NCBI GenBank assembly: GCA_050011315.1 | Contig: JBEKJI010000003.1 | Span: forward strand, 62,001 to 126,000 | Reading direction: 5' to 3' | From: Fen-549 sp050011315 | GTDB taxonomy: Bacteria; Actinomycetota; Thermoleophilia; Gaiellales; Gaiellaceae | Length of the DNA stretch: 64,000 bases | Shown: in pieces, positions 9,056 through 17,590 of the stretch | Layout: each line of letters begins with the position of its first letter | How positions within the stretch are numbered: position 1 is the stretch's first letter | Notes under the pieces: model-generated | What the model was told of the DNA's origin: nothing | Seen by the model: only the letters and a program-made list of their open reading frames with translations | Databases searched by the model: none | Program-made: the position numbers and the translations under genes

Positions 9056-9353
9056 AATAACTGGAGACAACCTGTTGCATGCAGACCTCTAGACACCCCA
9101 TACGGGGCACGCTCAATAGCGTCTCCGCTCGTGGTGTACGAAACGATTGAGTCGGTCTCCACCGCGGCAGTGAGCGCGAGTCGTAGGCGAGTTCGAAACG
9201 GTAGCGGCGGGTCCCTTGGCGGCTGGCCACCGCGTCATCGTCGCAACGTCGATCCAAAACAAGTGAAGTGAGTGCAACGTTCAGTTGTACAAATGTAAGT
9301 CGAGTGATAGAAGCCACACCAGGTTCACGACCGATCCCGGGAGGTCTTCACCG

Positions 9354-11675
9354 ATGTCTGCTCGCGCTCTCTTCTCTCGCACTCGCCTCGCTACGGTCGG
9401 GCTTCTCTTCGGCGCGACTTTAGCCCTGGGCCTTGCCGGCGGCATTCCCTCGAACGCGGCGGCGCAAGTGGCCGGCCTGCGCTCGCTTGCCGCAAGCGCA
9501 CGCGCGACCTCAGGCAGCGACAGCTCAGTCCCGGTCCCGGTCAGCGGTATCTCGAGCGCGATCCAGATCAGCGCCGGCGGCTATCACACCTGCGCTCTGC
9601 TCTCCGACCACACGGTCAACTGCTGGGGCCGAAACGACTTCGGCCAGCTCGGTGACGGCAGTACGAATAATAGGCCGACCCCAGTACAGGTAAAAGACCC
9701 CAGCAACGCTGCCGGATACCTGACGGGCGTCAAGGCGATCAGCTCGGGCTACGAGCACACCTGCGCGCTCCTGGCCACAGGCAGAATCAAGTGCTGGGGT
9801 CGAAACGACCACGGTCAGCTCGGTAACAACTCGACGACCGGCAGCCCCACGCCAGTCTTCGTAAGCATCATCACAGGCAACCCGATAAGTAGGAAAGCCA
9901 CAGGAGTCAGCGCCGGCGCCTTCCACACCTGTGCTCGTCTCGCCAATAGCACTGTCAGGTGCTGGGGCTACAACAACGCCGGACAGGTCGGCGACAGCAC
10001 GACTCTCACTCGCAAGAATCCCGTCCTCGTCGTCGCGATCGCGAACGTCACCCAGGTGAACGCCGGTTGGGACCACAGCTGCGCCCGTCTCTCCACGAGC
10101 AGGATTAAGTGCTGGGGCCGCGGCGGCTGGGGCGAGCTCGGCAACGGCTCGTTCAACAACGCGCCCCATCCAATCCCGGTCTTTGTTGCCGTCATCACAG
10201 GCGGCCCCCCAAGCAAGCGAGCCACTCAGGTCAGCGCTGGCGCCAATCACACCTGCGCCCGCCTCGCCAATAGCAGGGTCAAGTGCTGGGGACGCGGCGG
10301 TTCCGGCCAGCTCGGCGACAACGGAGGCGCCAACCGCTCGAAGCCTGTCCTCGTTCTCGGCGGCCTCACCACCGCCACCCAGGTCAGCTCCGGCGGCTAC
10401 CACACGTGCGCCCGACTTTTGAACAGTCGCATCCGGTGCTGGGGCTTAAACAACCACGGCCAGCTCGGTGACGGCACGACTACCAACGGCTCGACCCCGA
10501 TTAGCGTCAGCGGTATCACCACCTCCACCCAGGTGAGCGCCGGTTATTACCACACCTGTGCTCTGCTCGCCAACCACACGGTCACATGTTGGGGTTACGA
10601 CGACTACGGCCAGCTTGGGGACAGCAAGGCCATCGCTATCAGTGCCGGCGACGCCCACACCTGCGCCCTCTTCTCCGGCGGCACGGTCAAGTGCTGGGGC
10701 TGGAACTCCTCCGGCCAGCTCGGAAATTGCTCAACGACAAGTAGCTCGACTCCTGTCCTGGTCAGCGGCATCACGACCGCGACGGCGATCAGTACCGGCT
10801 ACGCCCACACCTGCGCCCTGCTCTCGGGCGGCACCGTCAAGTGCTGGGGAGATAACGACTACGGCCAGCTCGCCGACGGCACGGCGACCGATAGCCTGAC
10901 CCCGATCCAGATCGGCGGCATCACGACCGCGACCGCGATCAGCACCGGCTGGTATCACAGCTGCGCCCTGCTCTCGGGCGGCACTGTCAAGTGCTGGGGC
11001 GACAACGCTTATGGTCAGCTCGGCGACGGTACCTGGAACGCGAGCTCGGTCCCGGTCCAGGTCAGCGGTATCACGAACGCCAGCGCGATCAGTGGCGGTT
11101 GGGGGGACAGCTGCGCCCTGCTCTCCGATGGCACGGTCAAGTGCTGGGGCTGGAACGATTGGGGTCAGCTCGGAAACGGCTCAACGACAAGTAGCTCGAC
11201 TCCTGTCCTGGTCAGCGGCATCACGACCGCGGCGGCGATCAGCGCCGGCGGCGACGACAACTGCGCCCTTCTCTCGAATGACACGGTCGAGTGTTGGGGC
11301 GTTAACGTCTCCGGCCAGCTCGGAAACGGCTCAACGACAAATAGCTCGTCTCCGGTCCTGGTCAGCGCGATCACGAACGCCAGCGCCGTCAGCGCCGGCG
11401 ACGACCACAGCTGCGCCCTCCTCTCCGGCGGCACGGTCATGTGCTGGGGCGCCAACGGTTATGGTCAGCTCGGAAACGGCTCAACGACAGGTAGCCCGAC
11501 TCCGGTCCTGGTCAGCGTGATCACGAACGCCAGCGCCGTCAGGGCGGACAGCGCCCACAACTGCGCCCTCCTCTCCGGCGGTACGGTCATGTGCTGGGGC
11601 TGGAACGGATGGGGTCAGCTCGGAAACGGCACAACGACCTCGAGCTTGACCCCGGTCAGCGTCGTCGGCCTGTGA
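9354..11675 (+). CDS. Secreted RCC1-repeat protein (14 repeats)
   Basis: 773 residues from ATG 9354 (GGGAGG about 9 bases upstream; the open extension to 9285 lacks one). Signal peptide MSARALFSRTRLATVGLLFG to NAAAQ, similar to that of the 4061-5587 protein. Fourteen RCC1 repeats follow, i.e. two seven-bladed propellers, each blade with HTCAL...CWG cysteines and GQLGDGT/GQLGNGS turn. Between repeats 7 and 8 the usual linker (TPVxVSGI) is missing: GQLGDS runs straight into KAIAISAGDAHTC, marking the joint of the two propellers. Repeats 8-14 are much more alike at DNA level than 1-7, implying recent internal amplification. Exported, function unknown. Confidence 0.82.
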   Translation: MSARALFSRTRLATVGLLFGATLALGLAGGIPSNAAAQVAGLRSLAASARATSGSDSSVPVPVSGISSAIQISAGGYHTCALLSDHTVNCWGRNDFGQLGDGSTNNRPTPVQVKDPSNAAGYLTGVKAISSGYEHTCALLATGRIKCWGRNDHGQLGNNSTTGSPTPVFVSIITGNPISRKATGVSAGAFHTCARLANSTVRCWGYNNAGQVGDSTTLTRKNPVLVVAIANVTQVNAGWDHSCARLSTSRIKCWGRGGWGELGNGSFNNAPHPIPVFVAVITGGPPSKRATQVSAGANHTCARLANSRVKCWGRGGSGQLGDNGGANRSKPVLVLGGLTTATQVSSGGYHTCARLLNSRIRCWGLNNHGQLGDGTTTNGSTPISVSGITTSTQVSAGYYHTCALLANHTVTCWGYDDYGQLGDSKAIAISAGDAHTCALFSGGTVKCWGWNSSGQLGNCSTTSSSTPVLVSGITTATAISTGYAHTCALLSGGTVKCWGDNDYGQLADGTATDSLTPIQIGGITTATAISTGWYHSCALLSGGTVKCWGDNAYGQLGDGTWNASSVPVQVSGITNASAISGGWGDSCALLSDGTVKCWGWNDWGQLGNGSTTSSSTPVLVSGITTAAAISAGGDDNCALLSNDTVECWGVNVSGQLGNGSTTNSSSPVLVSAITNASAVSAGDDHSCALLSGGTVMCWGANGYGQLGNGSTTGSPTPVLVSVITNASAVRADSAHNCALLSGGTVMCWGWNGWGQLGNGTTTSSLTPVSVVGL

Positions 11676-11982
11676 CCTCCTGAAAACGTCTGTCGGTCTG
11701 AGGGTCACGGTCGCCCGAAAGGGCTCTGGTCTTCGCAGGCCAAACGGGGCAGCCAAAGGAGTGTATGGCGACGCAGGTTCTCCTCATCAACGCCAACGCT
11801 ACTCAACTCCAAGACCATGGCAGCTAATTGCTATCGCTCGCTCCGCTCAGCTACCTCCTGTGGCCGAGGAGGAGGTGCTCGATAGAACGGACGTGGTCTG
11901 AACAAGAGCTACCAGCTTGTCTAGCGACCGGACATCGGAACACACTTCTGAGCAGCGACATCGTTGTGTTTCCAACAACGAG

Positions 11983-12055
11983 TGCCCCCAGCGGGATTCG
12001 AACCCGCGCTGCAGCCTTGAAAGGGCTGTGACCTAGGCCGCTAGTCGATGGGGGC
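11983..12055 (-). tRNA. tRNA-Glu (anticodon UUC), copy 2
   Basis: Same structure as the copy at 6856-6928 with one D-loop substitution; the ~15 bp on its 5' side (GGCCAGCCAAGGAT versus GGCCAGGCAAGGAT) are also shared, so the duplicated unit includes upstream sequence. Confidence 0.95.
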
Positions 12056-12189
12056 GGCCAGCCAAGGATAGACGGGGAACGAAAACCCGGCCGCTTGCCG
12101 CCGCGACCGACAAGGCGGGCGCAGCTCACTCCCCGCCGTCCCCAACCCGCGAAGAGCAAGCGGCGAAGCCGCGGCTCATCGCTTTCTCC

Positions 12190-12240
12190 AGCCGACGAAA
12201 GTCGTCATGCCCTCCTTGGGAGGGCGGACTTTCGTCGGCT
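12190..12240. terminator. Long perfect-stem hairpin
   Basis: AGCCGACGAAAGTC pairs perfectly with GACTTTCGTCGGCT, with an inner CCCTCC/GAGGG stem. No T tract on the plus side. It lies between tRNA-Glu (minus) and the small membrane protein (plus), so its role as terminator is inferred from the related hairpins elsewhere in the window. Confidence 0.5.
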
Positions 12241-12280
12241 AAGTCATACTCGCCCCACCACTATCCCGGAGGAGGAAGTC

Positions 12281-12502
12281 ATGCTCACAGTGCTTGCGGC
12301 TTTCGGAATGACGGTCTCGCGTCGAATGACCGAGGCGGGGGATTTTCTCGGATTGGTCGGCGCGGTTCTGCTCGTTCTCGGCGGTCTGCCTTTCATGAAG
12401 CGGGTCGGCATGCTCATCGGCGGCCTCTGCCTCGTCGCGGCCTTCCTGCTGATCGGGATTGCCGTCCACTGGGGCGTCAATCCGTACCTACGCGTGAAGT
12501 AG
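12281..12502 (+). CDS. Small two-TM membrane protein
   Basis: 73 residues, ATG at 12281 just after a strong GGAGGAGGAAGTC ribosome site, which overrides longer open frames starting at 12095. Two hydrophobic helices, FLGLVGAVLLVLGGLPFM and MLIGGLCLVAAFLLIGIAV, separated by a short basic turn (KRVG), ending in NPYLRVK. No family recognised; composition is that of small inner-membrane proteins of unknown function. Confidence 0.65.
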   Translation: MLTVLAAFGMTVSRRMTEAGDFLGLVGAVLLVLGGLPFMKRVGMLIGGLCLVAAFLLIGIAVHWGVNPYLRVK

Positions 12503-12625
12503 CAGGCAAGCACAAGCCTGCCGGGTGAGAGCGACCGAGGGCTGAGGCAGAATTTCGAGGCGTGCGACGCGCACGGAGTTCCGGGCAAGACGGACGAAGT
12601 GCGCGCGCGGCCTCGGAACGCCGTG

Positions 12626-13687
12626 ATGCTGATAGCCCATCTCGACCTCGACGCCTTCTACGCCGCCTGCGAGCTGCTCGATCACCCCGAGTACGCCGGC
12701 CGGCCGCTCGTCGTCGCGGGCGATCCGCACGGGCGCGGAGTCGTGATGACGGCGAGCTACGAGGCCCGGCGCTACGGGATCCGCTCGGCGATGAGCGCCG
12801 CCGAGGCGCTGCGACGCTGTCCCGACGCCGGCTTCGTGCGGCCGAGCTTCGACTGCTACCGCGGGCGGAGTCGTCTTGTTTGGAACTGGATTCGCGGTCG
12901 GATGGAGTGCGTCGAGCAGATCGGGATCGACGAGGGCTACATCGAGCTGACGGAGACAGGTACCGAGCCGGCGCGGGCACGACTCGCCGATCTCCAGCAG
13001 GGACTGCTGCGCGAGACGCAACTGAGCGCCTCGATCGGCTGCGGCGGGACGAAGACGGTTGCCAAGATCGCCTCCGATTTCCGCAAGCCGGCCGGCCTCA
13101 CCGTCGTCTCTCCCGAAGGTAGCGCCGCCTTCCTCGCTCCGCTCGAGCTGCGGGCGCTACCCGGAATCGGGCCGTGGCTCGAGGCGCGGCTGGTGGAGCT
13201 CGGGCTGCGCACCATCGGCGATCTCGCCGCGCTCTCCGACGATGCGCTTCGCCAGGCGATCTCAGGCCACGTCGGGCGCGAGCTGCGCGACCGGGCCCGC
13301 GGCATCGACGAGCGCCGCGTCGATCCGCATCCGCAGCCTCCGGTCTCGCAGGGAGCGGAGGAGACCTTTCCGCGCGATCTCGTCTCGGATGCGGAGCTGG
13401 AGGAGTGGATCGACCGCCTGGCCGAGAGCGTCTGGGGAAGGCTGACGGCGAAGGACCTCTGCGCACGTACGGTCACGGCGAAAGTTCGCTACTCCGACTT
13501 CCAGACGGTCACCCGTTCGCAGACCGTGCGAGAGCCGCTCTGCTCGGTCGAGGAGCTGGCGGTGGTGGCCCGCGCGCTTCTGCAAAAAGCGCTTTCGAGC
13601 AGGCGCGCGCCGATCCGCTTGCTCGGTGTCTACACCTCGACCCTCTGCGAGCGAGGGGAAGAGATCCAGATCCGATTGCCGCTTTAG
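12626..13687 (+). CDS. dinB: Y-family DNA polymerase (DinB/Pol IV-like)
   Basis: 353 residues from ATG 12626. N-terminal catalytic strand IAHLDLDAFYAACELLDHP with the first metal-binding Asp, steric region GRGVVMTASYEARRYGIRSAM, then IGIDEGYIELT carrying the second acidic pair. The usual S-x-D-E of this motif reads G-I-D-E. A helix-hairpin-helix (LRALPGIGPWLEARLVELGLRTIGDLAAL) follows at about 180-215 and a little-finger domain (CARTVTAKVRYSDFQTVTRSQT) closes the protein. Template-directed lesion-bypass synthesis is expected. No beta-clamp motif was obvious at the C-terminus. Monocistronic; no LexA box recognised. Confidence 0.9.
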   Translation: MLIAHLDLDAFYAACELLDHPEYAGRPLVVAGDPHGRGVVMTASYEARRYGIRSAMSAAEALRRCPDAGFVRPSFDCYRGRSRLVWNWIRGRMECVEQIGIDEGYIELTETGTEPARARLADLQQGLLRETQLSASIGCGGTKTVAKIASDFRKPAGLTVVSPEGSAAFLAPLELRALPGIGPWLEARLVELGLRTIGDLAALSDDALRQAISGHVGRELRDRARGIDERRVDPHPQPPVSQGAEETFPRDLVSDAELEEWIDRLAESVWGRLTAKDLCARTVTAKVRYSDFQTVTRSQTVREPLCSVEELAVVARALLQKALSSRRAPIRLLGVYTSTLCERGEEIQIRLPL

Positions 13688-13824
13688 CGGTAGAAGTCCC
13701 ACTCCTTTGAGGGTTCGAAAACGGCTGTGGTGCCGTCGATAAGGCGAATACGGCCGAAGACGAGCTGGGGTCGTTCTCGCTCGCTTCCGGTCCAGTGAAT
13801 CGTTCGATCCAAGGAGCCGTAAGG

Positions 13825-14367
13825 ATGAGCAGACGAATCGTGCTACTCGTGGCCGTGGCCGCGGTGGCCTTTTCCCCAACACTGGCTGTCGCCGCCAGCT
13901 CCGACCCGGTCGGAACTGTGAACGCGGACATCGCCAAGCTGCAGACCGATTTCACAGCCGCTCACGACACGCTGATCGCAGACGCGAACAAGCTTCAGGC
14001 CGACGCGCAGCTGCTGACGGGCAGCGACAAGACGCAGGCGAAGGCGACGATCAAGGCCGACTTCCAGCAGCTCCGGTCCGATTTCCAGAGCTCCCGCACC
14101 ACCATGCACGCCGACTGGGCGCAGCTGCGCAGCGACTACGCGGCCGCGCACAACGGTCAGCTCTCGCGCTCCGACCGAGTGAATCTACGCCTGGCGGTTC
14201 GGCAGCTGAAGGTGATCCTGCGCCAGGGTCGCGCCGAGGTGCACCAGGCGATCATGGCGGCCCGCAAGGCGATCAGGTCCGCTCGCCAGCACGGCGGTCC
14301 GATCTCACCGGGGCAGGCGAACGGTATCTCCGACGGGAACATGAACGTTCCTTCGGGCACGCTCTAG
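13825..14367 (+). CDS. Secreted helical protein of unknown function
   Basis: 180 residues from ATG 13825 (AAGGAG eight bases upstream; open extension to 13795 not used). Signal peptide MSRRIVLLVAVAAVAFSPTLAVAA. The mature part is almost wholly amphipathic helix with repeated DTLIADANKLQADAQLL, DFQQLRSDFQSSRTTM and DWAQLRSDYAAAH units, i.e. an 18-20-residue periodicity resembling periplasmic helical-bundle or coiled-coil proteins. C-terminal tail is Gly/Ser/Pro-rich. No catalytic motif and no family recognised. Confidence 0.7.
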   Translation: MSRRIVLLVAVAAVAFSPTLAVAASSDPVGTVNADIAKLQTDFTAAHDTLIADANKLQADAQLLTGSDKTQAKATIKADFQQLRSDFQSSRTTMHADWAQLRSDYAAAHNGQLSRSDRVNLRLAVRQLKVILRQGRAEVHQAIMAARKAIRSARQHGGPISPGQANGISDGNMNVPSGTL

Positions 14368-14393
14368 ATCAAGCTCCACAACAGCTTCGAACT

Positions 14394-14416
14394 ACGGGTC
14401 CGCCTGGCGGGCCCGT
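14394..14416 (+). terminator. Short GC-rich hairpin between two secreted-protein genes
   Basis: ACGGGTCCGCC and GGCGGGCCCGT form a stem with one mismatch and a tight turn, 27 bp after the stop at 14367. No T tract, so only a possible terminator. Confidence 0.35.
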
Positions 14417-14431
14417 ACACTTAGGCGCTTC

Positions 14432-16099
14432 GTGACGCGCACGAGGCTATTCGGAATCATCCTGGTTGTCGCGGCCGGTTTACTCGTGGCCTCGACGGCG
14501 GGCAGTGCGTTGCGCGCGGCTCGCCTGAAGGCGTCGAGCTTCTACACCGGCTACGGCTTCGACACCTGCGGCGCGCCCTCGCTCGAGACCATGGAGGCCT
14601 GGCAAGCCTCGCCCTACCGGGCGATCGGGATCTACCTCGGCGGCTCCAACAGGGCCTGCCCGGACGGGTACCTGACGCCTGCGTGGGTGAACAGCGTTCG
14701 AGCCGACGGCTGGAATCTGCTGCCGCTCTGGGTTGGCCCGCAGGCGCCGTGCGTGTCTCAATCGGGGCTCGAGCTGATAAACGCAGCCTCGGCCGAGACG
14801 CAGGGGAAGGCCGCGGCCGACAGCGCGGCCGTCCGGGCCGCGTACTTCGGGATCGGAGCCGGCTACCCCATCTACTTCGACATGGAGGGCTACGCGACGA
14901 ATAACGCCTCGTGCACTCAGGCGGCGCAGCGGTTCGTGGCGGCCTGGGTGGACGAGCTGCACGCCATGGGCTACGCGGCCGGTGTCTACGGCAGCGCCGC
15001 CTCGACGATCCGCGATCTGGTTGTGATGCTCGAGAGTGGCTCCACGAGCGTACCCGACGACGTCTGGATCGCGCGCTGGAACGGGGACGAGGACGTCTTC
15101 GGCGACCCGGTCGTTCCCGACACGTACTGGAGTGCGCACCAGCGAGTTCATCAGTACCGGCGCGGTCACAAAGAGACCTGGGGAGGCGTGCAGCTCAACA
15201 TCGACAGCAACTACGTGGACGGCGCCGTGGTTGAGGCCGCCGCCACGCTGTCGGCCGAGCCGCCCGCGGGCACCGTCACCTCCAGCGACGGCCTGGCTTC
15301 CGTCAGCTGGTGGGAGAACTCCTTCAGCACGCCGACGACGGTGACGCTGACGCCGTCGGCGCTGGCCGGCCCCGTCCAGGGCTTCGCGGCGGGCGGCTAC
15401 GTGCTGCAACTCGGCACTGCCGACACCGGCACGGCAGCGCCGGTGACCAGGTTCGGCACGCTGCTCTTGATTCACGTGAGCTCGCCCGAAGCCGGCGTCG
15501 TCGCCGCTTTTTCGACCGATGGGCTGACCTGGACGCCGCTAAGGCGCCTAAGCTCGGCCGCCCTGAGCGTAGGTCAAACGAGCGGCTACCAGCTCGAGCC
15601 CGACGGCTCGCTCGACATCTACACGCTCGTCCCCGGCTACTTCGGGCTCTTCCACGACATCACCGCGCCGACGACTCCAGGCGGCCTGCGCGGGCACCTC
15701 AGCAAGGGAGAGCTCCTGCTCAACTGGGGAAAAGCCACAGATAACAGCGGCGAGGTCGCCAGTTACCGGATCACGCTCAACCGCGCTCCGATCCAGACCA
15801 TCGCAGGGGCGTCCACGAAGACCTCTCTGACTCGCTTCAAGAAGCAAGGATGGAGCGTCTATCGCGTGATCGCAGTCGACGGCTCGGGCAACCAGAGCGC
15901 GCCCTCGCAGTCGGTTGCGGTCGTCAAGGTGGCCCGGCCGCACGGCTTGCCACGGGCGATTCCCGCCTGGGCCTGGCGGACGCTCAAATGGCAGGCGAAA
16001 GGCAAGAAAGGCAAGCGGCCGCTCACACCGCGGCCAGTCCCGGGCTGGTACTGGCACTGGGCCGGCTGGCAGTTGAGTCCGTACCGCCTCGCCGGCTGA
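14432..16099 (+). CDS. Secreted DUF1906 (glycoside-hydrolase-like) protein with C-terminal Fn3-type domain
   Basis: 555 residues, GTG start. Signal peptide 1-27. Residues about 35-270 match the DUF1906/Rv2525c-like TIM-barrel family related to GH25: FYTGYGFDTCGAPSLETM at the N-terminus, the strand YPIYFDMEGYATNNASC with candidate acidic residues D and E, and GYAAGVYGSAASTI later. Residues about 270-420 form a beta-rich domain and 425-500 an Fn3-like domain (DITAPTTPGGLRGHL...DNSGEVASYRITLN). A Trp/Pro/Arg-rich tail follows. Likely binds or processes cell-wall glycans outside the cell; catalysis is unproven for this family. It directly precedes tRNA-Lys. Confidence 0.75.
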   Translation: MTRTRLFGIILVVAAGLLVASTAGSALRAARLKASSFYTGYGFDTCGAPSLETMEAWQASPYRAIGIYLGGSNRACPDGYLTPAWVNSVRADGWNLLPLWVGPQAPCVSQSGLELINAASAETQGKAAADSAAVRAAYFGIGAGYPIYFDMEGYATNNASCTQAAQRFVAAWVDELHAMGYAAGVYGSAASTIRDLVVMLESGSTSVPDDVWIARWNGDEDVFGDPVVPDTYWSAHQRVHQYRRGHKETWGGVQLNIDSNYVDGAVVEAAATLSAEPPAGTVTSSDGLASVSWWENSFSTPTTVTLTPSALAGPVQGFAAGGYVLQLGTADTGTAAPVTRFGTLLLIHVSSPEAGVVAAFSTDGLTWTPLRRLSSAALSVGQTSGYQLEPDGSLDIYTLVPGYFGLFHDITAPTTPGGLRGHLSKGELLLNWGKATDNSGEVASYRITLNRAPIQTIAGASTKTSLTRFKKQGWSVYRVIAVDGSGNQSAPSQSVAVVKVARPHGLPRAIPAWAWRTLKWQAKGKKGKRPLTPRPVPGWYWHWAGWQLSPYRLAG

Positions 16100-16173
16100 G
16101 CGACGCGGAGCACGCGCCCGTGAGCCGAGCTTGCGCCGCCCGTATACTCGAAGCCGCCCAAGAGGTTACGAAG

Positions 16174-16246
16174 GGGCCGTTAGCTCAGTTGGCAGAGCAG
16201 GGGACTTTTAATCCCAAGGTCGCAGGTTCGATTCCTGCACGGCCCA
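16174..16246 (+). tRNA. tRNA-Lys (anticodon UUU)
   Basis: GGGCCGT/ACGGCCC acceptor with discriminator A, D-arm TAGCTCAGTTGGCAGAGCA, anticodon arm GGGGA-CTTTTAA-TCCC giving UUU, T-arm GCAGGTTCGATTCCTGC. 73 nt, CCA not encoded. It lacks a terminator immediately downstream; a strong one lies after the second 3' fragment at 18625. Confidence 0.96.
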
Positions 16247-16368
16247 TTCTCGGAAGTACCCGCAAGGCGCCGTCAGACGCGATCTGGTTTTGAAGCTGTC
16301 GACGAACACGTCGGCGCGAGTGGTCGTAGGCGTCCCTGACCGGGGCTGCGCTACGACGGCGTGCCGTC

Positions 16369-17085
16369 CTACTCCCAGCGAGCTTCGCGTGCCTTGAACT
16401 CCTCGAGGATGGTCTCGGTCGCGCTCGTCCCGACCCGGGCGGCGCCGGCCCTCAGCATCTCGAGCAGCGAGTCGAGAGTGTCAATGCCACCGGCGGCCTT
16501 GACCCGGGTGTCGGGAGAGAGCGTGCGGCGTATCAGGCGCACGTCCTCCGCCTTTGTGCCCATCGGCGCGAAACCCGTGGAAGCACTGACGAAGCTCGCG
16601 CCAGCCGATTCGGCCAGGCGGCAGCCGAGCACCTTCTGGTTCTCGTCGAGGTAGGCGCTCTCCAGGATCACCTTCACTAGGGCGCGGCCGGAAGCGACCT
16701 CGCAGACCGCTTGGATGTCGGAGCGGACATCACTGCTAGCACCGGCGCGAAGGCGGGCGAAGTTCAGTACCAGATCCAACTCCTCGGCGCCCTCGGCCAC
16801 CGCCCACTCCGCCTCGTAGACCTTGATCTCGGTCTTGGACGAGCCGTGGGGAAAGCCGATCACGGTACCGACCTTGACCCCGGAGCCCCGCAGCGCCTCA
16901 GCCACGGCCGCCACGTCGGAGGGCTTGGCGCAGACAGACGCGACGCTGTAGCAGCGGGCCAGATCGCAGCCATCGAGCACCGCCGCGGCATCAAGCGTAG
17001 GGCTCAGGAGGGAGTGATCGATCGTCTTCGCGACGTAATCACTGGTCAGCGTTGCGACGCTGACGTTGATGTCGCCGTCGACCAT
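16369..17085 (-). CDS. DeoC-like deoxyribose-phosphate aldolase homologue lacking the Schiff-base lysine
   Basis: 238 residues from ATG 17085 (an extension to 17202 is open but non-homologous in character). DeoC fold hallmarks: YVAKTIDHSLLSPTLD, GTVIGFPHGSSKTEIKVYE, LDLVLNFARLRAG (D104), LVKVILES, and VKAAGGIDT (K196, the assisting lysine). In DeoC the substrate-binding strand reads F-[IV]-K-T-S-T-G with the catalytic Lys; here it reads F165-V-S-A-S-T-G, so the lysine is Ser167 (codon AGT). Normal retro-aldol chemistry (2-deoxyribose-5-phosphate to acetaldehyde and glyceraldehyde-3-phosphate) should be lost or altered. It lies between tRNA-Lys and a tRNA-Lys 3' fragment, in a probable cargo segment. 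Confidence 0.85.
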   Translation of the reverse strand: MVDGDINVSVATLTSDYVAKTIDHSLLSPTLDAAAVLDGCDLARCYSVASVCAKPSDVAAVAEALRGSGVKVGTVIGFPHGSSKTEIKVYEAEWAVAEGAEELDLVLNFARLRAGASSDVRSDIQAVCEVASGRALVKVILESAYLDENQKVLGCRLAESAGASFVSASTGFAPMGTKAEDVRLIRRTLSPDTRVKAAGGIDTLDSLLEMLRAGAARVGTSATETILEEFKAREARWE

Positions 17086-17290
17086 AGCTTCCGAGGATAG
17101 CCGCGGCGAGGCTACCGGAGCTGCTGCCAATATCGCGAGAGTTCTACCTTCAACGCCCGGCAGCCGCGGCCTGAAGCACCCCGAGTAGTGCGGAGCCTCC
17201 AAGAAAGCCAGGGCGTTTCACCTCTCACGTTCTCACGGTTCGTGCGATACCGATGAATACCGATCGAGGCGGTCCGTGGCTGGTATCTAC

Positions 17291-17407
17291 GGGGCAACAG
17301 TGGGGCAACCAGCTCCACCGAGACCTACCGAGATCGAGCGCCCGGAACGGTCTGATAATTGCTCGTTTTCCAGCGAGACCGAGATCTACCGAGGTCCCAG
17401 CCGCCTC
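17291..17407 (+). repeat. 117-bp module abutting tRNA-Lys 3' fragment, copy 1
   Basis: Starts GGGGCAACAGTGGGGCAACC, continues CAGCTCCACCGAGACCTACC and later TTTTCCAGCGAGACCGAGAT, and runs directly into the tRNA fragment at 17408. The same 117-bp arrangement is at 18462-18578; only the first ~38 bp recur at 20581. Probably the residual end of an integrated element; its coding origin could not be established. Confidence 0.6.
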
Positions 17408-17449
17408 CTCTTAATCCCAAGGTCGAAGGTTCGAATCCTTCACGGCCCA
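17408..17449 (+). pseudogene. tRNA-Lys 3' fragment 1 (CUU lineage), probable attachment site
   Basis: 42 bp equal in layout to the tRNA-Lys from the anticodon loop to the discriminator: CTCTTAATCCCAAGGTCG, T-arm GAAGGTTCGAATCCTTC, ACGGCCCA. The loop reads CTCTTAA, i.e. anticodon CUU, not UUU. T-stem changes relative to the complete gene are compensated on both strands. No 5' half is present, so it cannot make a tRNA. Confidence 0.8.
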
Positions 17450-17590
17450 TCAATCAGAACTCCCACTCGTAGTGCCGCTGAGCATTGACTCTCTGCAGAA
17501 GCCGCGAGATGATCTCTGTGCCGGTTTCCAAGGAGGCATGTGTTTGCCCACGTCGCCGAGAGAAGCGGCGGCACGAAGAGGGGGAGGAAG

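Larger units (their letters stand above)
8639..9353. other. Long non-coding interval with terminator and repeat copy 3
   Basis: No gene supported on either strand between the GH16 and RCC1 genes. It holds a hairpin-T tract at 8941-8972 and the ~80-bp repeat at 8976-9055; nothing recognisable in 8660-8930 and 9060-9330. Confidence 0.5.

Noticed and set aside
9540..11660. Regularly spaced repeats resembling a repeat array (CRISPR-like)
   Set aside because: Repeats are ~150 bp, in frame, and encode RCC1 blades; there are no short identical repeats with unique spacers and no cas genes.
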